Source: Gonapodya prolifera JEL478 (taxonomy: Eukaryota > Monoblepharomycota > Monoblepharidomycetes > Monoblepharidales > Gonapodyaceae). From it: a stretch of DNA of 64,000 bases. Position 1 is the stretch's first letter; every line of letters begins with the position of its first letter. Below the pieces are notes generated by a model. The model had not been told where the DNA came from. It made no database searches and was given only the letters and a program-made list of their open reading frames with translations. The position numbers and the translations under genes were made by a program. The DNA lies in assembly GCA_001574975.1 (NCBI GenBank), contig KQ965752.1, forward strand, positions 376,802-440,801. Direction: 5' to 3'. Shown one piece after another: positions 44,467-57,854 of this stretch.

Positions 44467-47345
44467 GTTCACCGGATTCTGCTCTTTGCTTTGGGCTGGA
44501 GTCCTCACATTCTTCCTTTGCTGGAGGCCACTCTCGCATCGCCATCGATGACAAACCTGGCGCTTGCAATTTTATTCATGATCGTTATCTTCCTTCAGGC
44601 TTCATTTGCAGGTTCGTTCGTAGGAACCGGCATCGCGAATTAATGCTTATAGAATGTTTGTCCCTCAGCCTTCCAAGACTGGTCGACTCACAAAGTCATG
44701 AGTTCGATTCTCAATCTCATGCCGTCGGAATGCACCGTTCTCCGAGACGGCGGTCTTGCTCGTGTTCCCGCTACCGAACTCGTCTGCGGGGACATCGTTT
44801 CGCTCTCCTCGGGAAACAAAGTTCCCGCTGACCTTCGGCTCATCGAGGCGTCTGCTGACGCGAGATTCCATCGCTCCATCCTTACTGGCGAAAGTGAAGA
44901 AGTGGATGGAAGGGTGGACATGATGGATCCAGACTTCCTCGAATCCAAGAATATTGCTCTGATGGGACACATATGGTACGCGTGCACTCATCCTTCACTG
45001 TCCCTGATGAATATAATTGAGTGTGTTTACTGTGTCTCGTAGACAAATGGCTCTGCGAAGGGAATTGTTATCCTCACCGGGAGCAGAACCGTCATGGGTC
45101 ACATTTCAAAGCTCATTGCTACAACAGCTCAGAAAGACACCCTGATCCAACAAGAAATCAACCGCTTCGTCATGATTATTGTTTTCCTCACGATGGCTCT
45201 TGTCCTGGTAACCTTGCTCACCTGGGTTGGATGGTTACGCGTCTCTCATTTTTATGTTCATCAACGTCATTGCCATTTTGGGTGAGTGCTTTGCTTTGGT
45301 CCGGAGTCTATGAGTAATGTCTCATCGATGGTACTGCACGCTCTAGTTAACTTGATGGGCTGTGTCGTCGCCTTCATCCCCGAAGTAGTGCCCATGGCTG
45401 TGACCAGTACACTTTCTCTGATCCCCCAGCGCAAGAAAGAGGTCAACGTCCTGCGCAAATCGCTCGCCACCGTCGAAACCCTCGGCTGCGTGAACGTGAT
45501 CTGCTTCGACAAGCGCTCACCCAAAACACCATGCAGGTCACGGCGTTTGGATTCGCAGACGGAGCGGCACACTCTGTTCCGTCTGTAGGTTTCAATCGGA
45601 CAATCGTCCCCGTGAACGAGGCGCTGAACGCTCTCTTCAAAGCTGCTCCGCTGTGCAACGAAGCCACGTTTGACAGGAACCAACCGGGTCAAGGATCGGC
45701 CCTTCAGCCTCCGGTCAGCGGAAACGCTATGGATGCTCCCATTCTTCGATTTGCAGAAACCATCTCATCAACTGATACCATCTGCCCACCAACAAGCCGG
45801 CTTTCAGCATCCCTTTCAACTCCAGGAACAAGTGGATGCTGCGAATGTTTCGATCTGATTTCGCTGCCGCCTCCACGTCGGAGCTCTTGGTGTACGTCAA
45901 GGAGGCACCAAACGTTGTCGATATTCACCCTTCCACGCGCTCGATTCGAATGCGCTCACGGAAGAGCTCACCATCAAATGCTTTCGAGATCTCACGCTCG
46001 TTGGAATGATCGCAATCATCGACCCTCCAGATACGGCAGATGGTGACCAACTGCTGTAGAGCTGGGATGAGGTTTTTCATGGTCACGGGCGACTTTGGCC
46101 TCACGGCGGCGGCCATTGGGCATAGGTTGGGATCCTGACCCATCAGGGAGAGCCAAATTCGATCACGGATGTTTCAGACGCTGTTTAACAACCCAAAAGC
46201 GTGGACGAGGACGGCTTCATTCCGGCAAGTTTGGTCCTGGAGGGCAAACACATTTGCAATCTCACGGACGCTCAATTGGACGTCGTGTGCAGGCACAAGG
46301 AAACTGTGTTCGCACGAACCACACCGGAGCAGAAATTGACCATTGTGAATCAGCTCAAGAGCCGCGATTACGTCGTCGCAGTCATGGGAGATGGAGTGAA
46401 TGACGCCCCCACGCTCAAGGCTGCCCACGTTGGAATCGCCATTTCGACCGGAAGTGACGTGGCCATTGAAGCGGAGACTCTTGTTCTGATCGGCACGTTC
46501 GACTCGATCACTACGGCGGTCCGTCTGGGTCGATTGGTATTTCAGAACCTCCAAAGGTTATCTCGGACCTGCTCCCGGCTGGTAGCTGGTCTGAGGTCTG
46601 GCCGATCATTCTCAACATTTACTTTGGGGTTCCGCTGCCACTCAGTGCTTTCCTGATGGTCATCGTCTGTGTCTTCATGGAATTGTTCCTTTCGCTTGCT
46701 CTCATCATGGTATGTGAAGAGTTCGATCTCCTCAATCTACCACCGAGAAACCACAAGCGAGACCACCTTATCAACCTGAAATCTATCTGCAGGTTTGTCA
46801 TCTGCGTGATTGATAGATTGCAAATTGTAACTGATCACTTGACTGCTTTCAGAGCTATCTATTCATTGGGACAATGATGACTGTCATATCGCACGGCATG
46901 TTCTTCCTCTACTACTGGCGATACGCTGGCATCCCGATGAGCGCACTCTTCTTTGCATTCGAGAACTATCAAGACGGTTTCTTTGGATACACGTCTGACG
47001 AACTTATTTACTTCAACACGCAAGGTCAATCCGTCTCCTTTGTAGTGCTCGTTATTCTCCAGTTGGGGAACCTTCTCTCCGTTCGTAACTAACAACACTC
47101 CATTCTGCAATCCGACCCTGTATTCGCGAAACCGACCCCTTGGATATTTGTCGCAGCGTTCATTGCATTGCCGTGTTCGTCACGGAAGTGCCGTGGATCC
47201 AGAACCTGTTTGGCACAGCGTCGGCGCCGATTGAGTTTTGTGTTCTGCCCATTCCTTTCGCTGTGTTGATCTTGTTCGCGGACGAAATACGCGAGCTTTG
47301 CATTCAGCAGTGGCCCAACGGGTTCCTCGCTAAGGTTGCATGGTG
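44467..47345 (+). pseudogene. Na+/K+ (IIC) P-type ATPase alpha-like gene, damaged
   Basis: Recognisable in order: SLLWAGVLTFF (membrane helix 1 region), LNLMPSECTVLRDGG, VPADLRLIEASADARFHRSI then LTGESEEVDG (actuator domain), TNGSAKGIVILTGSRTVMGH, VAFIPEVVPMAVTSTLSLIP, LATVETLGCVNVICFDK, LTQNTMQVTAFGF, FSIPFNSRNKW, FRDLTLVGMIAIIDPP, FFMVTGDFGLTAAAIGHR, VVAVMGDGVNDAPTLKAAHV, SAFLMVIVCVFMELFLSLAL, FAFENYQDGFFGY and FVTEVPWIQNLFGTASAP. The order and the VPADLR and FENYQDG-like blocks fit IIC pumps. The first about 80 residues are missing. At the phosphorylation site, DKTGTLTQN, about seven bases are absent, so CFDK is followed out of frame by LTQN and T-G-T is lost. Several other frame changes occur, including at AAA 46553-46555 and near 46058. 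Introns are retained. Either a pseudogene or a gene with multiple sequence errors. Confidence 0.75.
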
Positions 47346-47884
47346 AGAACAAGCAGCTGATGTCGTGTACAGCTGGAGTTGTGGTTCGATGTTCGAAGGA
47401 AGTCGTGAGACGTGTAAATACCCTGAGAGGACATAGAGCGGCTGAGTTATGGAATTGATACGGGAGAGATGATTGATGGTAGCTTATTGATGCAACTTTT
47501 GCAGAGCAATAATAGAATAATTTGTATTTTAATATCAAGTGTATTACAAATTCCCATCACATGTCGATGCACACAGTGGCCCAGCACTTCTCCATTTTCT
47601 TCTCAAAATTCTAATTCTTTCTAATGACGTGGGGTCTACCAACCAGCTCTACCAACCAGGAGCAAAAAGCATTCTCGAAAATCGCGAACGAGTGCACAAA
47701 AAAAAAAAAGGAGAGGCAACGACAAACCGGAAAGCAACCATCCATCCATCTTACTGTGAGTGTTCTGCATCCAGCTGGTACGCTCAAGTCAGTCTACTCA
47801 CTCTACTCTTTCCACGGACATCTTTTCGTCCCATTTTCCCGCGTGGAATCAGCAGTTTGAGAATCCTCGACAACCAGCACTCCA
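47346..47884. other. Intergenic between ATPase and eL22
   Basis: Holds the 3' region of the damaged ATPase and the promoter of the ribosomal protein gene. There is an A run at 47700-47711. A pyrimidine-rich stretch (ctactcactctactctttcc) lies about 75 bp before the eL22 start, as is common upstream of ribosomal protein genes. No other gene is seen. Confidence 0.45.
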
Positions 47885-48697
47885 ATGGCACCAATCGTGA
47901 GTATCAACGGACACTCCAAAATGAATACCAAGACTGCCGAGCCATCTGCGCGTCCACGTTCCGCCTTACCGAGCCTCGCACTCGGCTCACGGCGAACGAG
48001 TAGCCCATCCCGCGCTGGCCTGCTCTTGGGAGTCCTTTTGCCCTTTACGGGTAGAGACTTTGCACTCCCCCGCGTTGAGCGTTTCTTCTGGCCGTAATGC
48101 GGGTACCGGTGTGCTCAAATGTCCGTTCCGTTCTTCCTCTGTTACTCCTCGGGACCACCAAAAGAGAACCGCCAAAGGTGCCGTCGCCGGAAAGAAGGGA
48201 GCCAAGAAGGCCGTCGCGCACAAGTACGTCTTGGACGCTTCGGACCCGGTGAAGGACGGGATCTTCGACACCGCTTCGTTCGTGAGTGTCGCTTGCCACT
48301 TTTGCAACGTGTTTGCAGGAAGGGGAAACTCACACCGAGCCCGCCTCGTGTGCAGGAGAAGTTCCTCCAGGACCGTATCAAGGTGGCCGGCCGCACCAGC
48401 AACCTCGGTGAAGCCGTCACCATCTCCAAGCCCGACGGCAACTCTATCGCTGTCACCGTCGACGCCAAGGTGCCTTTCGCCAAGCGATACCTCAAGTACC
48501 TGACCAAGTGAGTCCACTCTTCCTCCCGTCGACGCGGCCTGCACCCGTACTCATCATCTCCCCTTCCCCACCTCCCACCCAGGAAATTCCTCAAGAAGCA
48601 GCAGCTCCGCGACTACGTGCGCGTCATCTCCACGTCCAAGACCACCTACCAGCTCAAGTACTTCAACATCTCGCCTGAGGACGAGGCCGACGAGTAA
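47885..48697 (+). CDS. RPL22: 60S ribosomal protein eL22
   Basis: A structural protein of the large cytosolic ribosomal subunit. Four exons: 47885-47896 (MAPI), 48165-48281, 48356-48507 and 48583-48697, with GTGAGT donors and CAG acceptors (the first acceptor, CAAAAG, is weak and may be slightly off). The spliced frame is 131 residues: [89 protein letters not shown] and [16 protein letters not shown] stop. Length, basic N terminus and acidic tail are standard for the family. The very short first exon carrying only a few codons is typical of ribosomal protein genes in intron-rich fungi. The gene appears intact. Confidence 0.93.
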
Positions 48698-49048
48698 ACT
48701 TTCGGCTTCGGGGACCTGTATCGCGGGTGGCGGTGTGGGGTGTGGGTTGTCATATTCGTGCACTCATTTGTAAAGCGCAGATGGAACAGATGGCCTTCGG
48801 CTTATGTCCTTCTCAATGTAAATAGTCTTCACTTCTCTTACTCCCCACTCTGTCCGATTTCTCCGCTGAGTGTGAGCACACGTTACTCATCAAGAAGAAG
48901 ACCAATGGCGCAAGTGTCGGACGACCCTTGCCCGCCCATAAGAATATCTCTCTGTTAAACATGTGCATTGGACATAAATTTGTTTGACGAGATGGTATTA
49001 CTTACAGAAATCAATTCTGATGAAAGGTTGCAAAAAACTTCAATACAT

Positions 49049-49699
49049 TCATTCTATCCTGTCCAACGCTCCCCCAAAACACCAAGAATTAATGCAAAGG
49101 CGGTGTTGCAATTGGAGAGGAAGACCTGTACCGAGTTGGCATGCAATCCATCGGTGTAACAGATGTGCACACGTTTCCAAAAAAAAAACACTCACGATTG
49201 GAATTGTGGTATCAAGACGACAGGAGGAGCACGAGCATAGTATCTGGGCGACTGCAGATGTGCGAAGGCTACCGGAACTGCCTAGGGTTTCGAGCTTGTT
49301 AAAAACCGAACAACCGAACGTAAGAAACGTCACGCAACATACCAGCCCGTGTCGCATTGCATGGCGCATCTCCCTCCTCTGCTCCTTCATAGCCCACTTG
49401 ACTTCCCTCTTGCACCTCTTTTGAGCGTGCCGGATCTCCTTCCGGATACACTTGACCGCCCGCCACTCAGCGTGACCGGAAATCACAGTGTCCAGGATCG
49501 CTCCGATGAGTGTTCGAGGTGGTGGTGGGGCGAATACGACCACGGGTGGGGTCGAGGTGGAAGCCGAAGTCTGGAGGGGTGGGGGTTCGTAAGCTGGGAG
49601 TGACGCCTCGGTGGCGGCTTCGATGTGTTTGTATAATGGCGGGGCTTCTTCGTGTTGTTCCTCCGAGATGGCAGCGAAGGCGGTGTATTTCGAGGTCAT
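49049..49699 (-). CDS. Unrecognised protein
   Basis: From ATG 49697-49699 (MTSKYTAFAAISEEQHEEAP) through a Pro-rich stretch (STPPVVVFAPPPPRTLIGAI) to a basic helix (RKEIRHAQKRCKREVKWAMK, QRREMRHAMRHG). A GTATGT sequence right after MRHGL (about 49343) is a plausible donor; the frame also reads on without splicing to a stop at 49049, through Cys-rich sequence that looks less like coding. So the real product is probably about 120 residues plus an unseen exon. The region 48698-49048 downstream is otherwise empty. No family recognised. Confidence 0.4.
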   Translation of the reverse strand: MTSKYTAFAAISEEQHEEAPPLYKHIEAATEASLPAYEPPPLQTSASTSTPPVVVFAPPPPRTLIGAILDTVISGHAEWRAVKCIRKEIRHAQKRCKREVKWAMKEQRREMRHAMRHGLVCCVTFLTFGCSVFNKLETLGSSGSLRTSAVAQILCSCSSCRLDTTIPIVSVFFLETCAHLLHRWIACQLGTGLPLQLQHRLCINSWCFGGALDRIE

Positions 49700-50025
49700 G
49701 TCTTTGATTCGATTGTTTGAAATATGTTCTGGTGGACCATCTTGGTCAGATCGTGTGGTTTTGAAGTGCTCGGTTCGGGTGAATCAAGCTGAGGCCTCAA
49801 TTCTCGGGAAGTCCTGCTCAACAACACTTCTTTATTTCCGTAAGGACAGGATGCACTGAGCTTCTAGCGGAGGCTGCGGAGCTCTGTGAAGTTATAGTGT
49901 GGACGGCCAGTCGAGCTGAGGTGAGATTTTCTCCATAGCATTTTAAGGTGCATTTTTCCAACTTGATTCACGGGAACAAAAGTATGCGAACCCGATCATC
50001 CACTTCCTGGACGAAGGACGCTGCA

Positions 50026-50367
50026 TCACCCATCGCCTTTATCAACAGCAGTGTTTGAAGAACGCAACTGGGGCCCCGAAGGTGAAGGTGAATTGATCGT
50101 ACCGGCATTTGTAACGTCTGCTTTCAAAGCCTCGAGCTCATTGTGTAATCTTTCTTCGGGATCTGTGCAGGACATTTCGAAACTAGGTCGTGATGTCCAG
50201 AGATTGGTCGTGGTTGACGATGATCCAGCCACGTACGCCCTCAACCCAGACAATGCCATCCCCGTCACGAGTTGGTGGGGGATCCTGCAGACCAAGAACT
50301 CGCGGTTGGAACGGATATTCTTCGAGAGATGCGTGGAAAGCTGGACGTCCCCAAGTTCTTGAATCAA
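50026..50367 (-). CDS. Small unrecognised ORF
   Basis: 113 codons: MIQELGDVQLSTHLSKNIRS, VCRIPHQLVTGMALSGLRAY, TDPEERLHNELEALKADVTN, ending NTAVDKGDG stop. The region LHNELEALKADV is helical and coil-like. It lies in a 900-bp interval (49700-50609) with nothing else recognisable, between two minus-strand genes. Existence as a gene is uncertain. Confidence 0.3.
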   Translation of the reverse strand: MIQELGDVQLSTHLSKNIRSNREFLVCRIPHQLVTGMALSGLRAYVAGSSSTTTNLWTSRPSFEMSCTDPEERLHNELEALKADVTNAGTINSPSPSGPQLRSSNTAVDKGDG

Positions 50368-50609
50368 ATACTTTGAGACTGGCTGCGGGGATATGGGACG
50401 GCCGAATTGATTGGTATTGAATTACATGAATTGATTTTCGGTCGTGTCTTAATGATGATATATGGGGTATAAATTGTACAGCAATTAAGTAGAGCTGTGG
50501 AAACGATCATCTTTGTAACGGTTGTATGTTGCTGTTTAATCTTCCCTTGGGGACTGGTGTGATCCTTCGTGAACTCTGCTTCATCCGTTCCGCGCGACAC
50601 CTTGAACGA

Positions 50610-52396
50610 TTAAATGTTCAACACTTCATTCAAACGCCGCTCTTCATCCCACTTGACCAACGCATCGGTGATCCCTTCCAACCCTTCACCATCCAAGCAC
50701 CTGGTCAGATCAACCTCAACACCCACCCGATGGTCCACGACACGGCTTCGCTGCCAGTTGTAGGTGCGGACCTTTTCGCTTCTGCCGCCACCTCCCACCA
50801 TGCTCTTCCGCGCCGACCTCCTCTCCTCGTCCGCCTTTGTCCGTTCCATGTCAAGCAGGCGGGCTTGGAGAATACGCATGGCTTTAGAGCGGTTCTTGTG
50901 TTGGGAGCGTTCGTCGGCAATGTACACAGAAAGTCCAGTAGGGAGATGAGTGATACGGACAGCACTGTCCGTGGTGTTGACAGACTGTCCTCCGGCTCCC
51001 GATGCTCGCATAGTTTCTATACGGAGCGAAGACGTGGGAATAGAAATGGAAACCTTGGGAGCCGTAGCGCGTTTAAATATTGTATGAGACGCTTGACAAC
51101 TGCTTCTACTCACCTCCTCCGGCTCCGAAAGAACCGCGACAGTTACAGTACTTGTGTGCACTCTGCCGGCAGTTTCAGTCTCTGGGACACGTTGTACACG
51201 ATGCACCCCGGCTTCGCCTTTAAGCCAACGGAAAGCTTCTGTACCCGAAACTGATGCTAGAGCTTCCTGTCGACACACCATATCGCGTTAAAAGAGCCCG
51301 GCGTTCGGAAATTGACGCCGTTTGCCATTTATAAAACATGACCCTCACTTTCAGCCCTTTGTCGCCGGGGGATGTGGAAAGAACTTCGAATCGCCAACCT
51401 TGAAGCACTGCGTATCGCTCATACATGCGCAATATATTCGTCACAAAGAGCGCGGCTTCGTCTCCACCCGTGCCTGTGCGAACGCTAGTTATTTGTGGCT
51501 GTGATTCAAGAATTTGCATTTCGGTAACTCACCGGCTCGAATCTCGAGAATGACTCCTCCAGAGTCAGCTTCATCCTTTGGAATAAGGGCTCGCATGATT
51601 TCTTGTTCCTTCTCCGAAATACGAGTCTCAATGGCACGTGCGTCTTCTTCCGCAAGCTTGCGAAGGGAGGCGTCTGAGTCTGAAAGAAGCTCTGATATTA
51701 AAAGGTCATCGAGGTCCTGGAAATTCACAGGAAGAGATCATTTCAGCCCGGTAAGGATGATCAAGCTGGTTTCACGTGCGTACAGACCTTGCGATAACTG
51801 TGGAGGTCTTTCCACAATGTTGCGACGTGCTCGAGAGATGAAAGACGCTTGTTGATGGAGGTAAGTTCCTCTGATGAGAGCGACTCCGACTGTAATCCCG
51901 TTGCGAAAGTTTGGTGTGACATACATGCTACCATACAGGGACAGGAATGAAATGTCCGCTGATTGCATACCTCTGCGTTGGGATTGAGCTGTTTCAACTG
52001 TCCATCGTACTCGGAAACCATCACGTCAACCCTTTTCTCCACCGCTTTGGTCCATAATTGCCTTATGTTGCTGTTTCCCACTGTGGATCCGAACATGACA
52101 GATACGATCGCCCGAGACGTATTTCTACGAAATTGGGTATGAACTCCCACATAGGTCACGGAACAAGTAAAATCCGTGAACTCTGTCGCAATTCTGTCCC
52201 GAATCTGCCGTCTCGTCGATCCTGGCGAGAAGGATGCGAGGAGGGAAGGGATGCAAGCATGTTTTTCCTTCCCATGGTGATTCTTCGCTGCGCCGGGTGC
52301 AAACGAGAGTGATGTTCCATGTGCAGTATAGCAGCTCGGCCTCGGATGTCTCAAATTGGACAGCAACTCAGTGGGCAACGTCCGAAACGATTGCAT
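50610..52396 (-). CDS. MRF1: Mitochondrial peptide chain release factor 1
   Basis: Recognises stop codons UAA/UAG on mitochondrial ribosomes and hydrolyses peptidyl-tRNA. From Met 52396 ([20 protein letters not shown], a basic presequence) the exons give [125 protein letters not shown], then the catalytic block [20 protein letters not shown] with the GGQ tripeptide and [20 protein letters not shown], ending [11 protein letters not shown] stop at 50610. The codon-recognition segment (the RVPxTE-type region just before AGRVHTST) is present. About seven exons; no frame break is evident in the core. Length (about 400 residues) fits. Confidence 0.9.
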
Positions 52397-52553
52397 TTTC
52401 CGTTTGAGCGTATTGACCACAGTCTGCCGTGTCACAAAAAGGGAGTTCTCAACTAACTTCGACGATGTTTTCCAAAGGATTTTAAGCTCATTGTTTCGAG
52501 ATGCAATTCTTTCTATCAAAAATTATGCAACATTGCAGTGATTGGTTCTACAA

Positions 52554-53560
52554 CTAACACGTCTTGTCTACGAAGCATTTGGGACCCTTGCAACCTTTTG
52601 GGAGGCAAATACGAGTTCCGCTCAGGTCACAGGCTGGATTCGGCCCATTTAGTCCTCCTGGCGTAGTGCTTTGATTGTTGATAGCGGGAAAGCCGGAGCA
52701 CCTGGAAGCTGGAGTTACACGTTGATCAGTCTCATGACATCATGTTCTCAATCAGCGACACTCACAGGGATCCCGTTAAAAATTCGGATTATTCTGCGCC
52801 TCGAAGTAAGCCAGGTGGGGGACCTTGGAGAAGTCAGGCATTGTGCCGTTGAGATTGTTGTTTGCGACGCGACGATACTGTAACTTCGGCAATTTCGCCA
52901 GCGTCACTAGAATTGGCCCGGAAATTCCTGGACTGTCGCGAATTGAGATGACGTAAAGGTCCTTAAAGTCACCACGGCAGGCGGGGATTGTCCCAGTAAC
53001 GTTCGACATGAATGGCATCGACAGTATTTCAAGCTTCTTCAAATTGCAAATTTCGTTGGTAATTTCGCCGGTGAGGGGATTGTCGCCGATAGCAAGAACT
53101 TCCAGTTGGGGAAAGTAGGTGCTGATTTTTTCCAGCATGGTTGACAATGGGCCTTGCAAACTCAAAAAGAGAATTTTTGGTTTTTGAATCACACCGTTGG
53201 CGCAATCTGCAAAGCTTAAAATATGACGGATGACCAAACTGTCAACAACAACGACGCGTTTCGACGTTGCCATCCATGACGTACCCAGAGTTGCAACAAT
53301 CATCGCCGAGGAAAAAGCCCGGCAGGAGAGACTGCAGCTTCGCGCAATCACTGATTTCGGGCTTTCAAGGCTTGACCGCACAGCTGCTTGTTTGGGTCCC
53401 AATGTTGCTGCATCAAGAACTTCGGACCATTCCATTGAGCATTGTACCACAATCCCTGCGGATCCTCCATTGTCGCAGCACCGTAAGTAAATTCGTGAAT
53501 ATTTGAAGCATGAGAAACTTCTGGCGCTCCGATGGCTATATCCACTTCCAACTCACGAAC
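52554..53560 (-). CDS. Plant-type leucine-rich repeat protein, probably secreted
   Basis: An LRR with the plant-like consensus LxxLxxLxLxxNxLxGxIP. After an N-terminal cap-like piece, DCAKLQSLLPGFFLGDDCCN (about 53335), the repeats read LEVLAIGDNPLTGEITNEIC, LEILSMPFMSNVTGTIPACR, LYVISIRDSPGISGPILVTL and LQYRRVANNNLNGTMPDFSK, then LAYFEAQNNPNF. A five-base homopolymer at 52778-52782 breaks the frame; with one base fewer the text continues NFNGIP to a GTGAGT donor. A last exon (52554-52710) gives APAFPAINNQSTTPGGLN and a Cys-rich tail, CLPKGCKGPKCFVDKTC stop. Cys pairs at both ends suggest an extracellular, disulfide-capped solenoid. The signal peptide exon has not been located; pieces at 53350-53551 (WYNAQWNGPKFLMQQHW) may be upstream exons. 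Confidence 0.65.
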
Positions 53561-55305
53561 GCATTGATCAGCTGTTCAAATGCACGCGGAATCGCTCAGC
53601 TTCCAGATGGTGAGGAGTCAATTATGAGTATATGCACCCACCGTTCTCATTTCCATCAGTTGTGTTGCAGCCTCTCGCTTTATCCTTTTGAGGGAAAATA
53701 TACACAACGTCCCGTGTCACTGGCTCACCCACGATTCGGCACACCATGAAACCTCACTTACTGGGTTTGTCGCGCTCTCTGCAATGTGCGATAACACTAA
53801 GCATGGAGTCTACGCTTGGATTGCCATTTGGTGATTTGAGGTGGTTGTGCCATCCACATAACTATCTGGCGAATGGCACCACAGGCTTTCGGGTGTCCCA
53901 CTCAGCCATAGGCATAGTCTACACGAGCGACGAGTGAGCCACGCCGGGTACTCAGATTTTCAAATCTAAGGTTAAACGAACCTTGGAATTTGGGGTCGAT
54001 CCCTGCAACCGTTCGATTATTTTCTTGAGCGGCCTGGAAATCTGACTGTATCGAAGCATGCCCTTTTGGACCAAAATGGGAACGTAGTCGCCCTCCACCA
54101 CATAAATCCTCGCTTGTTGCACTTACGTCCACAATAACCACCAGAACCGCAGTAGTCGCCCTCTGATCCGTGTTCGTTTAAGAGAACGGCGTAAACTCCT
54201 CATTCCGAATTGGCTGGAAGTCTCCCGTGTGATATGTGGTTGTAAAATAAAGAGATTGGCAATTTTTTAGACCCGTGTCTTCGAGAACAAGGAGTTTGAA
54301 GGTTTCCACTCACTGATTTTGGCTATGTCATATTTTAACAGACCGTCAATTGACTTTCCTAATGAGTAATTATCTGACACCGAAGGTCCAAGTGTAACGC
54401 TTGAAAGAATTTTCGATTGGCTGAGTTTGTATCATTGGCGGCGTAATGCCTTGCGAGTGACGGCGACCCAGTCGGCCAGTCAGGTCACGAAGTTAAACGA
54501 TGAAACTCAGTGGTAGAGTCGCTCACATCGTGTTGATTTTCCAGAATGCACTGGTGTTTAGTCCTCTGACAAAGTCATTGACGATGGCTTTGTCTGCGTC
54601 CGGCCAATTTCCATACCAAACTGGGGAACCAGTAACGCGTTGTGTGTCGTGGGAACATGTGGCTTCACGGCACAGATTTGGGACTCACTGATGTAGACAG
54701 TCAACGGTGCAGTCAGTGACCTTCGACCAGGTGTGAACGTGATATTATTCCTCATGGGGTGAGTGCTTCTGCGTCTCTCCTCCCTGAAAGGACGAACAAG
54801 CACAAGGCAGCTATGAAGCCAAGAAAGGCACTGCGAGCCATTCAGTGGAGTTATCGGAATCGCTGGCAAGCTTGGTGGGGTACAAGAAGACCTCCTTCCA
54901 GTTCAGCGAAACCTGCAAATCGTTCTGACCAATCTTCAGGGGCCGCTCCAGCCCTTCCAGGGCGACTGCAGCGCTAAAACACCTTATGCTTCTCTGCAAC
55001 GTTCCTCATCAAGGGTAAACTGTTTGAGCGTTTTCGCGACAAGGTAGCGCTCGTTCAAATTCAGTCGGTTCGGGGTCCCGCAATCGCCCCCATCGCGCGC
55101 AGGCCAAATCGTTGGGTGCGAAGGTTGACGCACACGGTGGCTCTACTTCCCTAGCGAAAGATGTTTGCTCGTACGATAACCTATGATGTTGGTGCCGGCA
55201 GAAGTCGCCGGATAAAAGGTTTGACGTGTCTGACAGGAATTCTTTCCTGGAGTTCCGTAAACACATCAGAGTACGATCAATTCAATTACAATCTCATGAA
55301 ACTTT
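53561..55305. other. Unresolved region upstream of the LRR gene
   Basis: About 1.7 kb with several minus-strand segments of coding appearance: 53902-54141 (SNLRFENLSTRRGSL, ATSEDLCGGGRLRSHFGPKG), 54558-54760 (LTAPLTVYISESQICAVKPH) and 54811-54999 (VSLNWKEVFLYPTKLASDSD). They do not join obviously and match no family I know. They may be 5' exons of the LRR gene or a second, possibly decayed, secreted-protein gene. Confidence 0.3.
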
Positions 55306-57359
<2,054 letters not shown>

Positions 57360-57854
57360 CGTGTGGCTTCGGGTGATGACTGTGTTGATGGAGAGTTGTC
57401 GGCAAGTTTACCTTCAGGTGACAAACCTGGGCCACATTCTTACAACTCAGCCTTATCGCAGTCATCACTCAAAAAATACATGATAGTACCCACTCAGTCC
57501 GAACTTCGTAGTATGTTGAAGCGATAAACAGCAATTGAGACTGATTGGAGAAAGCACTGTATACATATATGACATAACGGGATACGTGATGAGTCTGTCA
57601 GACGACAGGAGAAAATTTAACAAACATCTATGAAACAAAATTCACCTTACTTTTCGATGCTTGATATGTGTGTTTGCGGTGCGTACTGCTTCGACCTAAC
57701 CGAAACAAAAAATTAATGCTGGGAATCGGAAAACATGAAAGATGAGACGACGTCGTATGTGAAGAAGTTTGCGCATTTCAGGTTCACAGGGCAGAAGGAT
57801 GTGGCGCCTGTAGTTTATCAGGCCACACACCTTCAGAGAATTAATCAAGCGGAA
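57360..57854. promoter_or_regulatory. Divergent intergenic region, enolase / FAD monooxygenase
   Basis: 495 bp between two divergent starts, so it must hold both promoters. AT-rich at 57480-57720. The frame of the plus-strand gene is open back to 57735 but the sequence there is unlike the family. No defined box could be assigned. Confidence 0.45.
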
